A stretch of DNA of 64,000 bases, taken from Alishewanella agri BL06 (GTDB taxonomy: Bacteria > Pseudomonadota > Gammaproteobacteria > Enterobacterales > Alteromonadaceae). This document shows, piece by piece, positions 46,955 through 55,271 of this stretch. The stretch spans positions 124,001-188,000 of the forward strand of contig NZ_AKKU01000011.1 of the NCBI RefSeq assembly GCF_000272005.1. The letters are read 5' to 3'. The notes beneath the pieces were generated by a model. That model saw only the letters and a list, made by a program, of their open reading frames with translations, made no database searches and was not told the origin of the DNA. The translations under genes were made by a program, and so were the position numbers. The first letter of the stretch is position 1; each line of letters opens with the position of its first letter.

Positions 46955-47461
46955 TTAGAACGCTTTCATCATATACCGCGCCTGTTCCCCTCGATAGCTG
47001 TTTAACGCAGCCTGAGCCTCAGCAGTTGGCTGATCCTGCACGATGAACCCCTGCCGCTGCCAGTAACCTACTGAGCCCTGCACGGCGACCAGCGCCAGAC
47101 GACTCAGGCGGTATTGGCTGGCGAAATCCTCCGCCTGTTGCAGCAAGCGGCTGGCCAGCCCTAAGCCCCTGGCTTTCGTACTTACCGCCATATCATGCAA
47201 GTACAATAGCTCTGGCTTGCTGGCAACCTGAAACGGACAGCCCAGTGGCGCCACTTTGCCGGCTACAGAGGGGTAGCAAAACAAATAAGCGAGCAGCTCA
47301 CCGGCCGGACTTTCTGCCAGCCAGCAGCTCTCTGGCGCTGCAGTCAGCCGCCTTGCCAATAATTCCGGTGGCTCATACAGATTATCGCTATAACAGCTAT
47401 CCTGCAGCGCCACCACCGCCGCCAAATCGGCAGCGCTGATTAAGCGGATCTGAATACTCAT
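46955..47461 (-). CDS. GNAT family N-acetyltransferase
   Basis: A 168-aa acetyltransferase of the GNAT fold. The start at MSIQIRLISAADLAAVVALQ is chosen because it begins the first GNAT strand; the frame extends 64 codons upstream through repetitive sequence. LLYLHDMAVSTKARGLGLAS followed by RLLQQAED is the acetyl-CoA binding motif A (Arg-x-x-Gly-Leu-Gly). RLALVAVQGSVGYWQRQGF is the C-terminal strand and helix. The acceptor is unknown. It follows the M14 peptidase gene on the same strand, with a 9-bp tandem repeat in the 35-base gap. Confidence 0.85.
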   Translation of the reverse strand: MSIQIRLISAADLAAVVALQDSCYSDNLYEPPELLARRLTAAPESCWLAESPAGELLAYLFCYPSVAGKVAPLGCPFQVASKPELLYLHDMAVSTKARGLGLASRLLQQAEDFASQYRLSRLALVAVQGSVGYWQRQGFIVQDQPTAEAQAALNSYRGEQARYMMKAF

Positions 47462-47470
47462 GTTGCTTAC

Positions 47471-47515
47471 TATGCCGACTGTTCCGACCGTTCCGACTAT
47501 GCCGACTTCGCTGAC
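47471..47515. repeat. 9-bp tandem repeat across the end of the M14 gene
   Basis: Five successive 9-base units, TATGCCGAC, TGTTCCGAC, CGTTCCGAC, TATGCCGAC and TTCGCTGAC. Units 1 and 4 are identical, and all end in GAC. The M14 peptidase stop codon (47497-47499) lies inside the array, so copy number could change the protein tail and the spacer before the GNAT gene. Confidence 0.7.
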
Positions 47516-48438
47516 AGCTGTTCCCGAACATAGTTTAAGCCACCCACTACCGCGGCTACCTGCGCCAGAATACACTGCTCGGGCGTGGCACTGGGACTGT
47601 CCGGATAGACTTCGGTGGTGGTAACAAAGCGCGCATCCGTCATACCGCCACACAAACCCAGGGATTTTTTCGGATAATTGACGACGCCAAACTGCGCCAG
47701 CGGCTCACCAATCAAACAGCCTTGCTCATCAGCAGGGGCGATATGCGTCACTTTTACCACTTCATCAATCATGGCTTTTTGAAAATCCGGCTGTGGGTTT
47801 TCGCTATCGCCAACCAGATAAAAGCCATCCGGAATATTCCAATTGGTGTTTACCGTACCATCCCGTGCCGCTTTGGCTGGGCGAAATTCGCTGTTATCTG
47901 AATCGGTCGTTTCATGTAAGTCGATATGCACCAACGGTGTAACATCCAATGCCAGCACATAGTCACGCAATAATCCGGCTTCTGCCGCCGGGCTATTGGC
48001 CACAAAAGAACGGTTTGGATCGACTGCCAGCGGGTTCCAGCGATTGATCGTTTCATAACCCCAGGGACTAATACAGGGCGCAATTAACAGGTTAAAGTCG
48101 GCAACATAAGCTGCCGCATGGTCTTTAGCAAACCGCAGCGCGCCATGCACCCCGCTGGTTTCATAGCCATGCACACCGCCGGTGATCAGCGCCAGCGGTT
48201 TATCGGCCTGCCAGTTACGGCTTTTTAGCAAAAATAATGGGTAGCGACTAAAACCCTGCGCCTGATAATCCAGCTCACCGTATTGCACGACCTCAAACTG
48301 CGACTCCAGTTCACTCAACTGACTTAACACATCGCTCTGATAGCTGCGCTTAATGCGTTGCTCGGCAAGCCATTGTTGTTTTTCTGCTTCACCCCAAGGC
48401 TGGCCCTGAGTGCCGATATGATAGATAAAAGGTTGCAT
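47497..48438 (-). CDS. M14 family metallocarboxypeptidase
   Basis: A 313-aa zinc-peptidase-like protein without a signal peptide. The zinc ligands are visible as His and Glu in ITGGVHGYETSGVHGALRF (HxxE) and His in PLVHIDLHETTDSDNSEF. The substrate-site block NRWNPLAVDPNRSF is present, and the candidate catalytic Glu lies in VTTTEVYPDSPSA. This pattern fits the M14 carboxypeptidase and succinylglutamate desuccinylase/aspartoacylase superfamily. GAGGCA precedes the ATG. It is divergent from a LysR gene 415 bases away, which might regulate it. Confidence 0.85.
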   Translation of the reverse strand: MQPFIYHIGTQGQPWGEAEKQQWLAEQRIKRSYQSDVLSQLSELESQFEVVQYGELDYQAQGFSRYPLFLLKSRNWQADKPLALITGGVHGYETSGVHGALRFAKDHAAAYVADFNLLIAPCISPWGYETINRWNPLAVDPNRSFVANSPAAEAGLLRDYVLALDVTPLVHIDLHETTDSDNSEFRPAKAARDGTVNTNWNIPDGFYLVGDSENPQPDFQKAMIDEVVKVTHIAPADEQGCLIGEPLAQFGVVNYPKKSLGLCGGMTDARFVTTTEVYPDSPSATPEQCILAQVAAVVGGLNYVREQLSAKSA

Positions 48439-48853
48439 AGTGCCTCGCTGTTATTCTGGTCAGTGCGAAAATAGTGGCAGCCTACCGGCTTTGGCTATTT
48501 TGTAAAGAGCTGTGCCGTCAGTTGCCGAAAAAAAGCGCTGTGACGGCGTTTTGGCGTTGGGTTGGCGCTAATCTGACGTCCTGAGCTGGTTGTTTTAACT
48601 GGCAGCATAGTCCTAAGCAGCAAAAGACTTACAGGAGAGCTCTGGTTAATATCAGTACGGAGAAGCTGAAATCAGTGAGCGAACCAGACTGCTGACATTT
48701 TACCAGCTACAATATCAACTTTGTTACAGTGGCACTGTGGCCATCCCCATCTGGGCTTAATCAGCTTGCTTTTTTTCAGTGCGGAATTTGAACAAAGCGC
48801 TTAACCACTAAGATTGCTAAAGGTTAAGAGTAACGACGATAGCAGGAAAACAA
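48439..48853. other. Gene-free region between the M14 and LysR genes
   Basis: A 415-base divergent intergenic region. No open frame, RNA gene or strong repeat is seen. It should hold promoters for the M14 gene (minus) and the LysR gene (plus). No clear -35/-10 pair or T-N11-A palindrome can be called with confidence. Confidence 0.5.
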
Positions 48854-49759
48854 ATGGATCATCTTCAGGCCATAAAAGTATTTTGCCAGGTAGTCGAAAG
48901 CGGTAGCTTTACCAAAAGCGCGTTGCTGCTGGATCTACCCAAATCGACAGTGACTAAACTGATACAGCAGCTAGAGAGCCACCTTAAAGTCAAACTACTG
49001 CACCGCACAACCCGTCAGCTCACTGTAACCACTGAAGGACAACAATATTATCAGCAAGTCCGCAAACTCCTGTCGGAGCTTGACGATTTAGAGAGTCAAA
49101 TCAGTGGTGAGCAGGCAATACCTCGCGGCCGATTGCGGGTTGATGTCGCTTCCGGTGTGGCTAATGATATTTTATTGCCATTATTACCTGATTTCTTTCA
49201 ACGTTATCCGCAGATCGAGTTGGACCTTGGGGTCGCAGATAGCAATGTGGACTTGCTCAGTGAAAATGTTGACTGCGTTCTGCGTGGTGGTGCTCTTACC
49301 GACCTTTCGCTGATCGCCCGCAAAATTGCCGATCTGTCGGTATTAACATGTGCCACACCGGCTTATCTGGCAACTTACGGCGAACCACAACATCCCGAAC
49401 AGTTGCAAAACGGCCATCAGTTGGTTCTTTATCGCGCTGGAAAAGCCAAGCAACTACGTCCTCTGCGCTTTACTTGCAGTTCACATTCGCTGGAGATCCT
49501 AACGAATAGCCGGTTGATACTAAATGAGAGTACAGCACACCGTAATGCGATTCTACTGGGCTTAGGTATCGGCCAGCTCCCACAGTTTATGGTACAGCAA
49601 CAACTGACTCAGGGTTTAATAAAGCCAATTCTGACAAACTGGCATACCAATCCGATTCCACTATATCTGGTCTATATGCCAAACCGGCATCTTAGTGGCC
49701 GCTTTCAGGCTTTTGCTAATTGGCTGCAACAGGCGTTTGCGCCATATAGGGCTTATTAG
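48854..49759 (+). CDS. LysR family transcriptional regulator
   Basis: A 301-aa LysR regulator of the CrgA/AaeR-like branch. The helix-turn-helix is clear (MDHLQAIKVFCQVVESGSFT, then KSALLLDLPKSTVTKLIQQL), with the wing LLHRTTRQLTVTTEGQQYY. The effector domain begins near residue 90. It is divergent from the M14 carboxypeptidase gene and 118 bases upstream of pagL on the same strand; either could be its target. Effector unknown. Confidence 0.87.
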   Translation: MDHLQAIKVFCQVVESGSFTKSALLLDLPKSTVTKLIQQLESHLKVKLLHRTTRQLTVTTEGQQYYQQVRKLLSELDDLESQISGEQAIPRGRLRVDVASGVANDILLPLLPDFFQRYPQIELDLGVADSNVDLLSENVDCVLRGGALTDLSLIARKIADLSVLTCATPAYLATYGEPQHPEQLQNGHQLVLYRAGKAKQLRPLRFTCSSHSLEILTNSRLILNESTAHRNAILLGLGIGQLPQFMVQQQLTQGLIKPILTNWHTNPIPLYLVYMPNRHLSGRFQAFANWLQQAFAPYRAY

Positions 49760-49877
49760 TAACGAAAACAAGGCTGTTATTGTTCATCTGCATGAACAAT
49801 GTTATCACTACGAGTGCCTTTATTCAGTCGTTTCTGATTTAAGATAATACCGCCATCCAGCAAGTCGGAGGATGGCA

Positions 49878-50399
49878 ATGGCCAAAATATACTTTTTTTT
49901 ACTGCTTTTTAGTGTCGGTTTATCACCTGTCGCCGCACAAGAAGTCTCAGCAGAATATTTGAAAGGTCCCGGGCGGGTACATGGCCTGCGTCTGGCTGTA
50001 CAGCCTATTCAGGTTTCAATCACCGCTTTAAAGTTACCCACTGATTTAACGCTAACATTTGAAGCCAGTACTAACTTCTGGCGCTATAACCAGCCGGCAG
50101 AGTATGAAACTAACTTTGCCGTCGCGCTGTCGCCAGTAATAAGCAGACAATTTACCACGCTGGGCGGCCGCGCGCTGTCCTGGGAGTTTGGTGTTGGGGT
50201 CAGTGTGCTGAACAAACGCCGCTTTGCCGGTAAAGATCTGGGATCTTATTTCCAGTTTGAAGACCGGCTGGGCTTGATTTTAGATTTGCCAAACAATGCC
50301 AAGCTTAAATTGCGCTATATGCACTACTCTAACGCCGGTTTATCCAGCCGCAATCCCGGTATGGATTTTCTGAATATCGCTTACAGCTGGCCGTTTTAA
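49878..50399 (+). CDS. pagL: PagL-like lipid A 3-O-deacylase
   Basis: A 173-aa outer-membrane beta barrel. The signal peptide (MAKIYFFLLLFSVGLSPVAAQ) starts at ATG 49878, chosen over ATG 49872 because GGAGG (49867-49871) then has a 6-base spacing. The catalytic region is typical of PagL: YFQFEDRLGLILD followed by RYMHYSNAGLSSRNPGMD, with His-x-Ser (HYS) and the conserved Asn. PagL removes the 3-linked acyl chain of lipid A at the outer membrane, altering surface and immune properties. Confidence 0.88.
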   Translation: MAKIYFFLLLFSVGLSPVAAQEVSAEYLKGPGRVHGLRLAVQPIQVSITALKLPTDLTLTFEASTNFWRYNQPAEYETNFAVALSPVISRQFTTLGGRALSWEFGVGVSVLNKRRFAGKDLGSYFQFEDRLGLILDLPNNAKLKLRYMHYSNAGLSSRNPGMDFLNIAYSWPF

Positions 50400-50420
50400 A
50401 GCATGCCGGCGGGCTTTACG

Positions 50421-51029
50421 TTAATCCGGATCCAGGCTGCCGGACGGCCGTTCTAATTCTAATGCCGCGACATGCGCCTGCAATTCGGGATAAAAGCTTA
50501 AAAACGCCTGTTCCAGCCTGGGATAATGGCGCTCGATATCCTGTCCGGCACCGCCAAAACGGTTAGCAAAACGAATGCGCTGCGCAATGCGGTCCAGCGC
50601 CATTGCTACACCCTCTAACTGCTGATAGGCCGCCAACCAGTCTTGCTGGCGCACCTTGCGCATTACCACCGCCATCGCCTCCGGCATCAGGGGCTCCGCT
50701 GTCGCCAATTGCAGGTAAAGCTCTGACTTGGCTTGCGGATACGGTGTGGCATAAAACTGCTGCCAATGCCGGATCAAGAAATGATCGAACAGCACATCCA
50801 ATGCCACCGGCGCAAAGCGACGGCGCTCAGTACTAAAACAGGCACGCGCCTCGCGCACCAGCGGATGACTATCGGTAAAACGATCCACCGCCCGATGATT
50901 GGCCAAACCGGCCTGAATTGGCCGCGGCAGCGTATCGATGGCAACACCTTTGCAGAAGTCGCCTAATAAATTGCCCACTAAAGATTGCGGCTGTGGCTGC
51001 GCCAGCGCCGCATGCGCCAGATAATTCAC
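50421..51029 (-). CDS. acpH: Acyl carrier protein phosphodiesterase AcpH (GTG start)
   Basis: A 202-aa protein that removes 4'-phosphopantetheine from acyl carrier protein. MNYLAHAALAQPQPQSLVGN with LLGDF after it, GLANHRAVDRFTDSHPLV and DVLFDHFLIRHW are the HD-like metal-binding motifs of AcpH. The start is GTG with GGAG 6 bases before it. It converges on pagL with 21 bases between them. Confidence 0.92.
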   Translation of the reverse strand: MNYLAHAALAQPQPQSLVGNLLGDFCKGVAIDTLPRPIQAGLANHRAVDRFTDSHPLVREARACFSTERRRFAPVALDVLFDHFLIRHWQQFYATPYPQAKSELYLQLATAEPLMPEAMAVVMRKVRQQDWLAAYQQLEGVAMALDRIAQRIRFANRFGGAGQDIERHYPRLEQAFLSFYPELQAHVAALELERPSGSLDPD

Positions 51030-51117
51030 TCGTTACTCCAATACCAAGGCTTGTTGTAGTTTACCCTGACATTCCTAGTTGATGATAAAAAAATTATTGT
51101 GTAGTTATTAAACAGTC

Positions 51118-51153
51118 TTGACGCCCACAAAATTTAGAGGTAAAACGTTTAAG
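51118..51153 (+). promoter_or_regulatory. Receptor promoter with overlapping LacI-type operator
   Basis: TTGACG (51118-51123), a 17-base spacer and TAAAAC (51141-51146) form a promoter for the TonB receptor. The operator-like GTAAAACGTTTAAG (51140-51153, 12 of 14 matches to CTTAAACGTTTAAG) covers the -10, an arrangement that would block transcription when the repressor is bound. It lies in the 331-base gene-free stretch 51030-51360. Confidence 0.65.
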
Positions 51154-51302
51154 ACAATTTTAACTGATAAAGTTTTACCCAAATAATAAGAGTTGTACCT
51201 GAACCAGCCAGCAGCTTTAGCGTGTCATCTAGCTGTTATCACGCTGCACTGGTCGGTCGCCCTACTTAAAATGCCCACTGGCATTTTTTTAACGGTAGGA
51301 AA

Positions 51303-51316
51303 CTTAAACGTTTCAG
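51303..51316. promoter_or_regulatory. Second LacI-type operator upstream of the receptor
   Basis: CTTAAACGTTTCAG matches the regulon palindrome at 13 of 14 positions. It is 163 bases downstream of the first operator and 44 bases before the receptor ATG, so it could act as an auxiliary or looping site. Confidence 0.6.
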
Positions 51317-51360
51317 CTTATAAAAAATACTATTCCAGATCGACAAGGGAGACACCCAAG

Positions 51361-53796
51361 ATGCAACAGCAACCTGCGTTATCCAGCCTGGCGCTGGCCA
51401 TTACTCTCGCTTTAACTTCTCAACAACTTATTGCGCAGGAAACTGCGCCTGAACCAACGGCTGCAGAGCAAACTGACGCGGCCGCAGACGCTGCCCCCAG
51501 TGGCCTCGGCTTTGAGCGTATTCTGGTAACGGGTGCGGTATCGCGCAATCAAACCGTAATGCAATCCAGCGTCTCAGTGAGTACCCTGACCTTTGAAGAT
51601 ATCGATGCGTCCGCGCCCCGCTCTACTGCTGAAGTGTTCCGTATGCTGCCGGGTGTGCGCAGTGAAGCCAGTGGTGGTGAGGGTAATGCCAATATCGCAG
51701 TGCGTGGCTTGCCGGTGGCTGCTGGTGGCGCCAAATTTCTAACCCTGCAGGAAGATGGTCTGCCGGTGATCCAGTTTGGTGATATTGCCTTTGGTAACGC
51801 CGATATTTTTGTCCGCGCTGACGCTACCCTGGCACGGCTCGAGGTGATTCGCGGTGGCTCTGCCAGCACCCTCGCCAGCAACTCACCGGGTGGCGTCATT
51901 AACTTTATCAGTAAAACCGGGCTTGATAATGGCGGCAGCGTCGCGCTGACCACCGGCCTGAATTATGATCAATTCCGTACCGACTTTGAGTATGGCGGCG
52001 ATATTAACAACGATATGCGCTTTCATATTGGCGGCTTTGTGCGCCAGGGCGAAGGCGTAAGGGATCCGGGTTATCAGGGTGAGCGTGGCTATCAGCTCAA
52101 AGCTAACCTGACCAAAGACTTTGACAGCGGTTATGTGCGGCTTTACGCCAAACATCTGAATGACCGGGTAACCAGCTATATGCCGATGCCGATGTATGCT
52201 GATGGCAGTTCAGTTCCCGGCTACGATGCCAAAAAAGATACGCTGCAATCAGCATACTTAACTCAGACCGTACGGCTAAATGGCGACAACCAGATCTCAC
52301 GCGGTGACATTCGCGATGGTATGAACCCTGAAGTAAACAGTTTTGGTATCGAAGCGCAGTTTGACCTGGATGATAACTGGACCCTGGATAACCGCTTTCG
52401 GATCAGTGAAGTCAGTGGCAACTTTATTACGCTGTTTCCGGCCGAAGTCGACAGCGCCCAGTCGATTGCCAATAGCATTGCCGGCAGTGGCGCTACCGTG
52501 CGCTATGCGGTAGGCCCACAAGCTGGCGACTTGTACGGCAACGGCAATGCGATGCGTATTCATACCTTTGATGTCGAACTGCATGACTTTGGCTCCATCG
52601 TTAACGATCTGAAATTGTCACGCCGTTTTGGCGAGGTGGATGTCAGCTTTGGCTACTACCTGGCTGATCAGAGCATCAGCATGTCCTGGCTGTGGAATTC
52701 CTATCTGATGGCGTTAAAAGGTGATAATGCTGAGCTGCTAAATGTGTTTGCCGCTAACGGCACCGCCTTCTCCGAACAGGGCCAGCTGGCCTATGGCGTG
52801 CCGTTCTGGGGCAACTGCTGTCAGCGCAATTATGATACTGACTACAGCATTAAGGCACCTTACGCTTCAGCCAGTTGGGCCTTTGGCGACTGGTCGCTGG
52901 AAGCCAGTGTACGCCGCGATATTGGCAGTGCCAGCGGTAGCTATGCCGGCGCGGTACAAAGTAGCCGTGATATGAACGGCGACGGGGTGATCAGTATTAT
53001 CGAGCAGAGTGTGTCCGGTATTGATCTGGCCAATCCGCAACTGGTGAACTACGGTTGGGCTTACAACTCGTACTCAGTCGGCGCCAACTACCAGTTTAAT
53101 AACGATTGGGCCATGTTTGGCCGCGTCAGTAAAGGTGGCCGTGCTAATGCCGACCGTCTGTTGTTTGGTAAGGTTAACGCCGATGGCTCAGTCGCCCGCG
53201 AAGATGCCATTGACCAGGTGAAACAATATGAACTGGGTAGCAAAAGCCGCCATGGCAACCTGAATCTATTTGCGACCTTGTTCTTTGCTGAAACGGATGA
53301 GCAGAACTTTGAAGCCACTACCCAGCGCTTCTTTGACCGCGTTTATCAGGCCAAGGGTATTGAGCTGGAAAGTAGCTACCGCATCGGCGATCTGGACCTG
53401 CGCGGCTCTATTACCTGGACCGATGCCGAGATCAGCAAAGATGCGCTGAATCCTGAGTTAGTCGGCAATACGCCAAGGCGTCAGGCCGATGTAATTTATA
53501 ACCTGTTAGCCCGTTATACTCTGGATCAGGCGCAATTTGGTGTCAGTTTAATTGGCACCAGTGCCGCCTATGCTCAGGATAATAACGACTTGAAATTCGG
53601 TGCCTATACCCAGATCAATGCCTTTGCCAGTTACGAGCTGGCCAGGGATCTGACGGTATCACTGAATATCAATAATCTGTTCGATAAGGTCGGTTTAACG
53701 GAAGCTGAGCAAGGCAGTGTGCCGGCCAATGGCATTATTACCGCCCGCACCATTAACGGTCGTACTGCCTCAGTTGGCTTACGCTATCAGTTCTAA
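51361..53796 (+). CDS. TonB-dependent receptor of the sucrose-type locus
   Basis: An 811-aa outer-membrane receptor. The start at MQQQPALSSLALAITLALTS has GGGAG upstream and opens a signal peptide; the frame runs 56 codons further up into the promoter. A TonB box-like ERILVTGA near the mature N-terminus leads into the plug (VFRMLPGVRSEASGGEGNAN, IEVIRGG-type LARLEVIRGGSAS, NSPGGVINFISKTG). The 22-strand barrel ends RTASVGLRYQF with a terminal Phe. It is followed by the LacI and MFS genes and carries the same operators, so sucrose or related sugars are the likely ligand (compare SuxA of Xanthomonas). Confidence 0.88.
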   Translation: MQQQPALSSLALAITLALTSQQLIAQETAPEPTAAEQTDAAADAAPSGLGFERILVTGAVSRNQTVMQSSVSVSTLTFEDIDASAPRSTAEVFRMLPGVRSEASGGEGNANIAVRGLPVAAGGAKFLTLQEDGLPVIQFGDIAFGNADIFVRADATLARLEVIRGGSASTLASNSPGGVINFISKTGLDNGGSVALTTGLNYDQFRTDFEYGGDINNDMRFHIGGFVRQGEGVRDPGYQGERGYQLKANLTKDFDSGYVRLYAKHLNDRVTSYMPMPMYADGSSVPGYDAKKDTLQSAYLTQTVRLNGDNQISRGDIRDGMNPEVNSFGIEAQFDLDDNWTLDNRFRISEVSGNFITLFPAEVDSAQSIANSIAGSGATVRYAVGPQAGDLYGNGNAMRIHTFDVELHDFGSIVNDLKLSRRFGEVDVSFGYYLADQSISMSWLWNSYLMALKGDNAELLNVFAANGTAFSEQGQLAYGVPFWGNCCQRNYDTDYSIKAPYASASWAFGDWSLEASVRRDIGSASGSYAGAVQSSRDMNGDGVISIIEQSVSGIDLANPQLVNYGWAYNSYSVGANYQFNNDWAMFGRVSKGGRANADRLLFGKVNADGSVAREDAIDQVKQYELGSKSRHGNLNLFATLFFAETDEQNFEATTQRFFDRVYQAKGIELESSYRIGDLDLRGSITWTDAEISKDALNPELVGNTPRRQADVIYNLLARYTLDQAQFGVSLIGTSAAYAQDNNDLKFGAYTQINAFASYELARDLTVSLNINNLFDKVGLTEAEQGSVPANGIITARTINGRTASVGLRYQF

Positions 53797-53817
53797 GCGA
53801 CCGCTGCTTTATACTTT

Positions 53818-53842
53818 AAGGCGACTGCGGTCGCCTTTTTTA
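53818..53842 (+). terminator. Terminator after the TonB receptor gene
   Basis: AAGGCGAC (53818-53825), loop TGCG, GTCGCCTT (53830-53837), then T run to 53841. It separates the receptor from the lacI-type gene. Confidence 0.88.
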
Positions 53843-53923
53843 TACCAGCCAGATTTAAGCCCGGTACCGGAACCTGTGCTCCACCTCCACTCCGGCAAGC
53901 ACGCCCTAAAACCAAAGTACAAT

Positions 53924-53944
53924 TTATCTTAACGTTTAAGATAA
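53924..53944. promoter_or_regulatory. LacI-type operator upstream of the repressor gene
   Basis: A perfect 9-bp inverted repeat, TTATCTTAA and TTAAGATAA, around CGT. The core CTTAACGTTTAAG is one base shorter than the CTTAAACGTTTAAG found at the other sites, while its arms are longer. It lies 66 bases before the repressor ATG, so autoregulation is likely. Confidence 0.6.
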
Positions 53945-54009
53945 ACTGAGTTAGAGTGGTTTTATCTGTCAGCTCTGTCTGCTAATACGCACAAAACCCG
54001 GAAAACCTG

Positions 54010-55035
54010 ATGCCAAAAGTTACCCTTAAAGCGCTGGCCAAACACCTTGGGGTGTCGGTGGCGACTGTATCTAACGCCTTTAACCGCCCGGATCAGCTCT
54101 CGGCAGAGCTGCGCAAACATATTCTGCAGGAAAGTGAAAAGCTCGGCTTTAGCGGCCCTAATGCCACAGCCCGCAGCCTGCGTACCGGCCGCTCCGATAT
54201 GATTGCCATTCTACTGTCGGATACGCTGGAGTATTCGGTTAGCGATCCGGTTGCGAATCAGTTGATTAAAGGCATCGCCGAGGTGCTGCAGGACGCCGGC
54301 AAGGATATGTTGCTGTTATCCGGTGCCAAAGCGGTACACAGCACCGCCGAAGCCCTGCCCGATGGCTTTATTATTTATGGCAGCCCAAAAAATCCGGAGC
54401 AACTGGAGCGGGTTAAACAAAGCGGCAAACCGCTACTCTGTGTCGACTGTAATCTCAGTGGTATCGGCTCGGTTAATATCGACAACTATCAATATGCCTA
54501 TGATATTGCTGAGTATGCGCTGCAAAAACAGCCTGGCAAGGTCGCAGTGTTAGGGCTTAGGTTGATAGATTCCGATCGGGTCTGCCGGCTGCAACAACAT
54601 GAGCTGTACGATGCGAACGAAGCGATTTCCCGCCGCCGGCTCGAGGGCTATCTGGCCGCCGCCACGCAGCAGCAACGCGAATTAAACGCGGAGCAAATCT
54701 GGCATATTCCGGTTAATAACCATCATTACGCGCAAATCGCCGCCCGTGAGGCTCTGACGCAACATCCCCGCCCAACGCTGCTGCTTTGTATGAGCGATCG
54801 GATTGCGCTTGGTGCTATTAGTGTCGCCCGGCAACTAGGTCTTAATATCCCGCAAGATCTGCGGATTGTCGGTTTTGATGGCATTGAAGAGGCCGAGCGT
54901 AGCTATCCGGCGCTGACTACCGTCGCCCAGCACAGCGATGAAAAAGGCCGTATTGCCGCCAGAATGCTGCTGGCGGGTAATACCGCTGAAAATGTGCTCT
55001 TACCTTGCGAGCTACGCCTGCGCGATAGCTGTTAA
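54010..55035 (+). CDS. LacI family repressor of the sucrose-type regulon
   Basis: A 341-aa LacI-family protein. The DNA-binding head is clear (VTLKALAKHLGVSVATVSNA, then FNRPDQLSAELRKHILQESE), followed by a hinge and a sugar-binding core (about 60-335) with KPLLCVDCNLSGIGSVNIDN and LRIVGFDGIEEAERSYPALT. The Lacl-type palindrome CTTAAACGTTTAAG is found before this gene, the receptor, the permease and the fructokinase, so it is the probable regulator of all of them. It corresponds in position to SuxR. Effector unknown, sucrose or a derivative being likely. Confidence 0.9.
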   Translation: MPKVTLKALAKHLGVSVATVSNAFNRPDQLSAELRKHILQESEKLGFSGPNATARSLRTGRSDMIAILLSDTLEYSVSDPVANQLIKGIAEVLQDAGKDMLLLSGAKAVHSTAEALPDGFIIYGSPKNPEQLERVKQSGKPLLCVDCNLSGIGSVNIDNYQYAYDIAEYALQKQPGKVAVLGLRLIDSDRVCRLQQHELYDANEAISRRRLEGYLAAATQQQRELNAEQIWHIPVNNHHYAQIAAREALTQHPRPTLLLCMSDRIALGAISVARQLGLNIPQDLRIVGFDGIEEAERSYPALTTVAQHSDEKGRIAARMLLAGNTAENVLLPCELRLRDSC

Positions 55036-55073
55036 AAAACGTTGTATTTTTCGCCAGAAAGTGGGTTCTTAGC

Positions 55074-55102
55074 TTGCAACTTAAACGTTTAAGGTGTAAT
55101 TT
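55074..55102 (+). promoter_or_regulatory. Permease promoter with operator in the spacer
   Basis: TTGCAA (55074-55079), a 17-base spacer and TAATTT (55097-55102). The spacer contains the perfect palindrome CTTAAACGTTTAAG (55080-55093). A repressor bound here would lie between the -35 and -10. The ATG of the permease is 170 bases downstream, leaving a long leader with no recognised element. Confidence 0.7.
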
Positions 55103-55271
55103 TAAGCCGTAACAACGATTACAGCAGGGTTAGCGTAAATGGTCAGTGTCTGCCGATAAGCAGTCCCCTGAGCCACTGATGCTACCTGCGGCTAAGGTTA
55201 GCTGCGCATAGCGCAGACTGCCACACTAATAAAACGCTGCACTGATGACAGCGATAAGACAGGGTTAGACT

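Noticed and set aside
51193-51360. 56-codon extension of the TonB receptor frame
   Set aside because: It crosses the second operator and lacks a signal peptide; the ATG at 51361 opens one and has a ribosome site.
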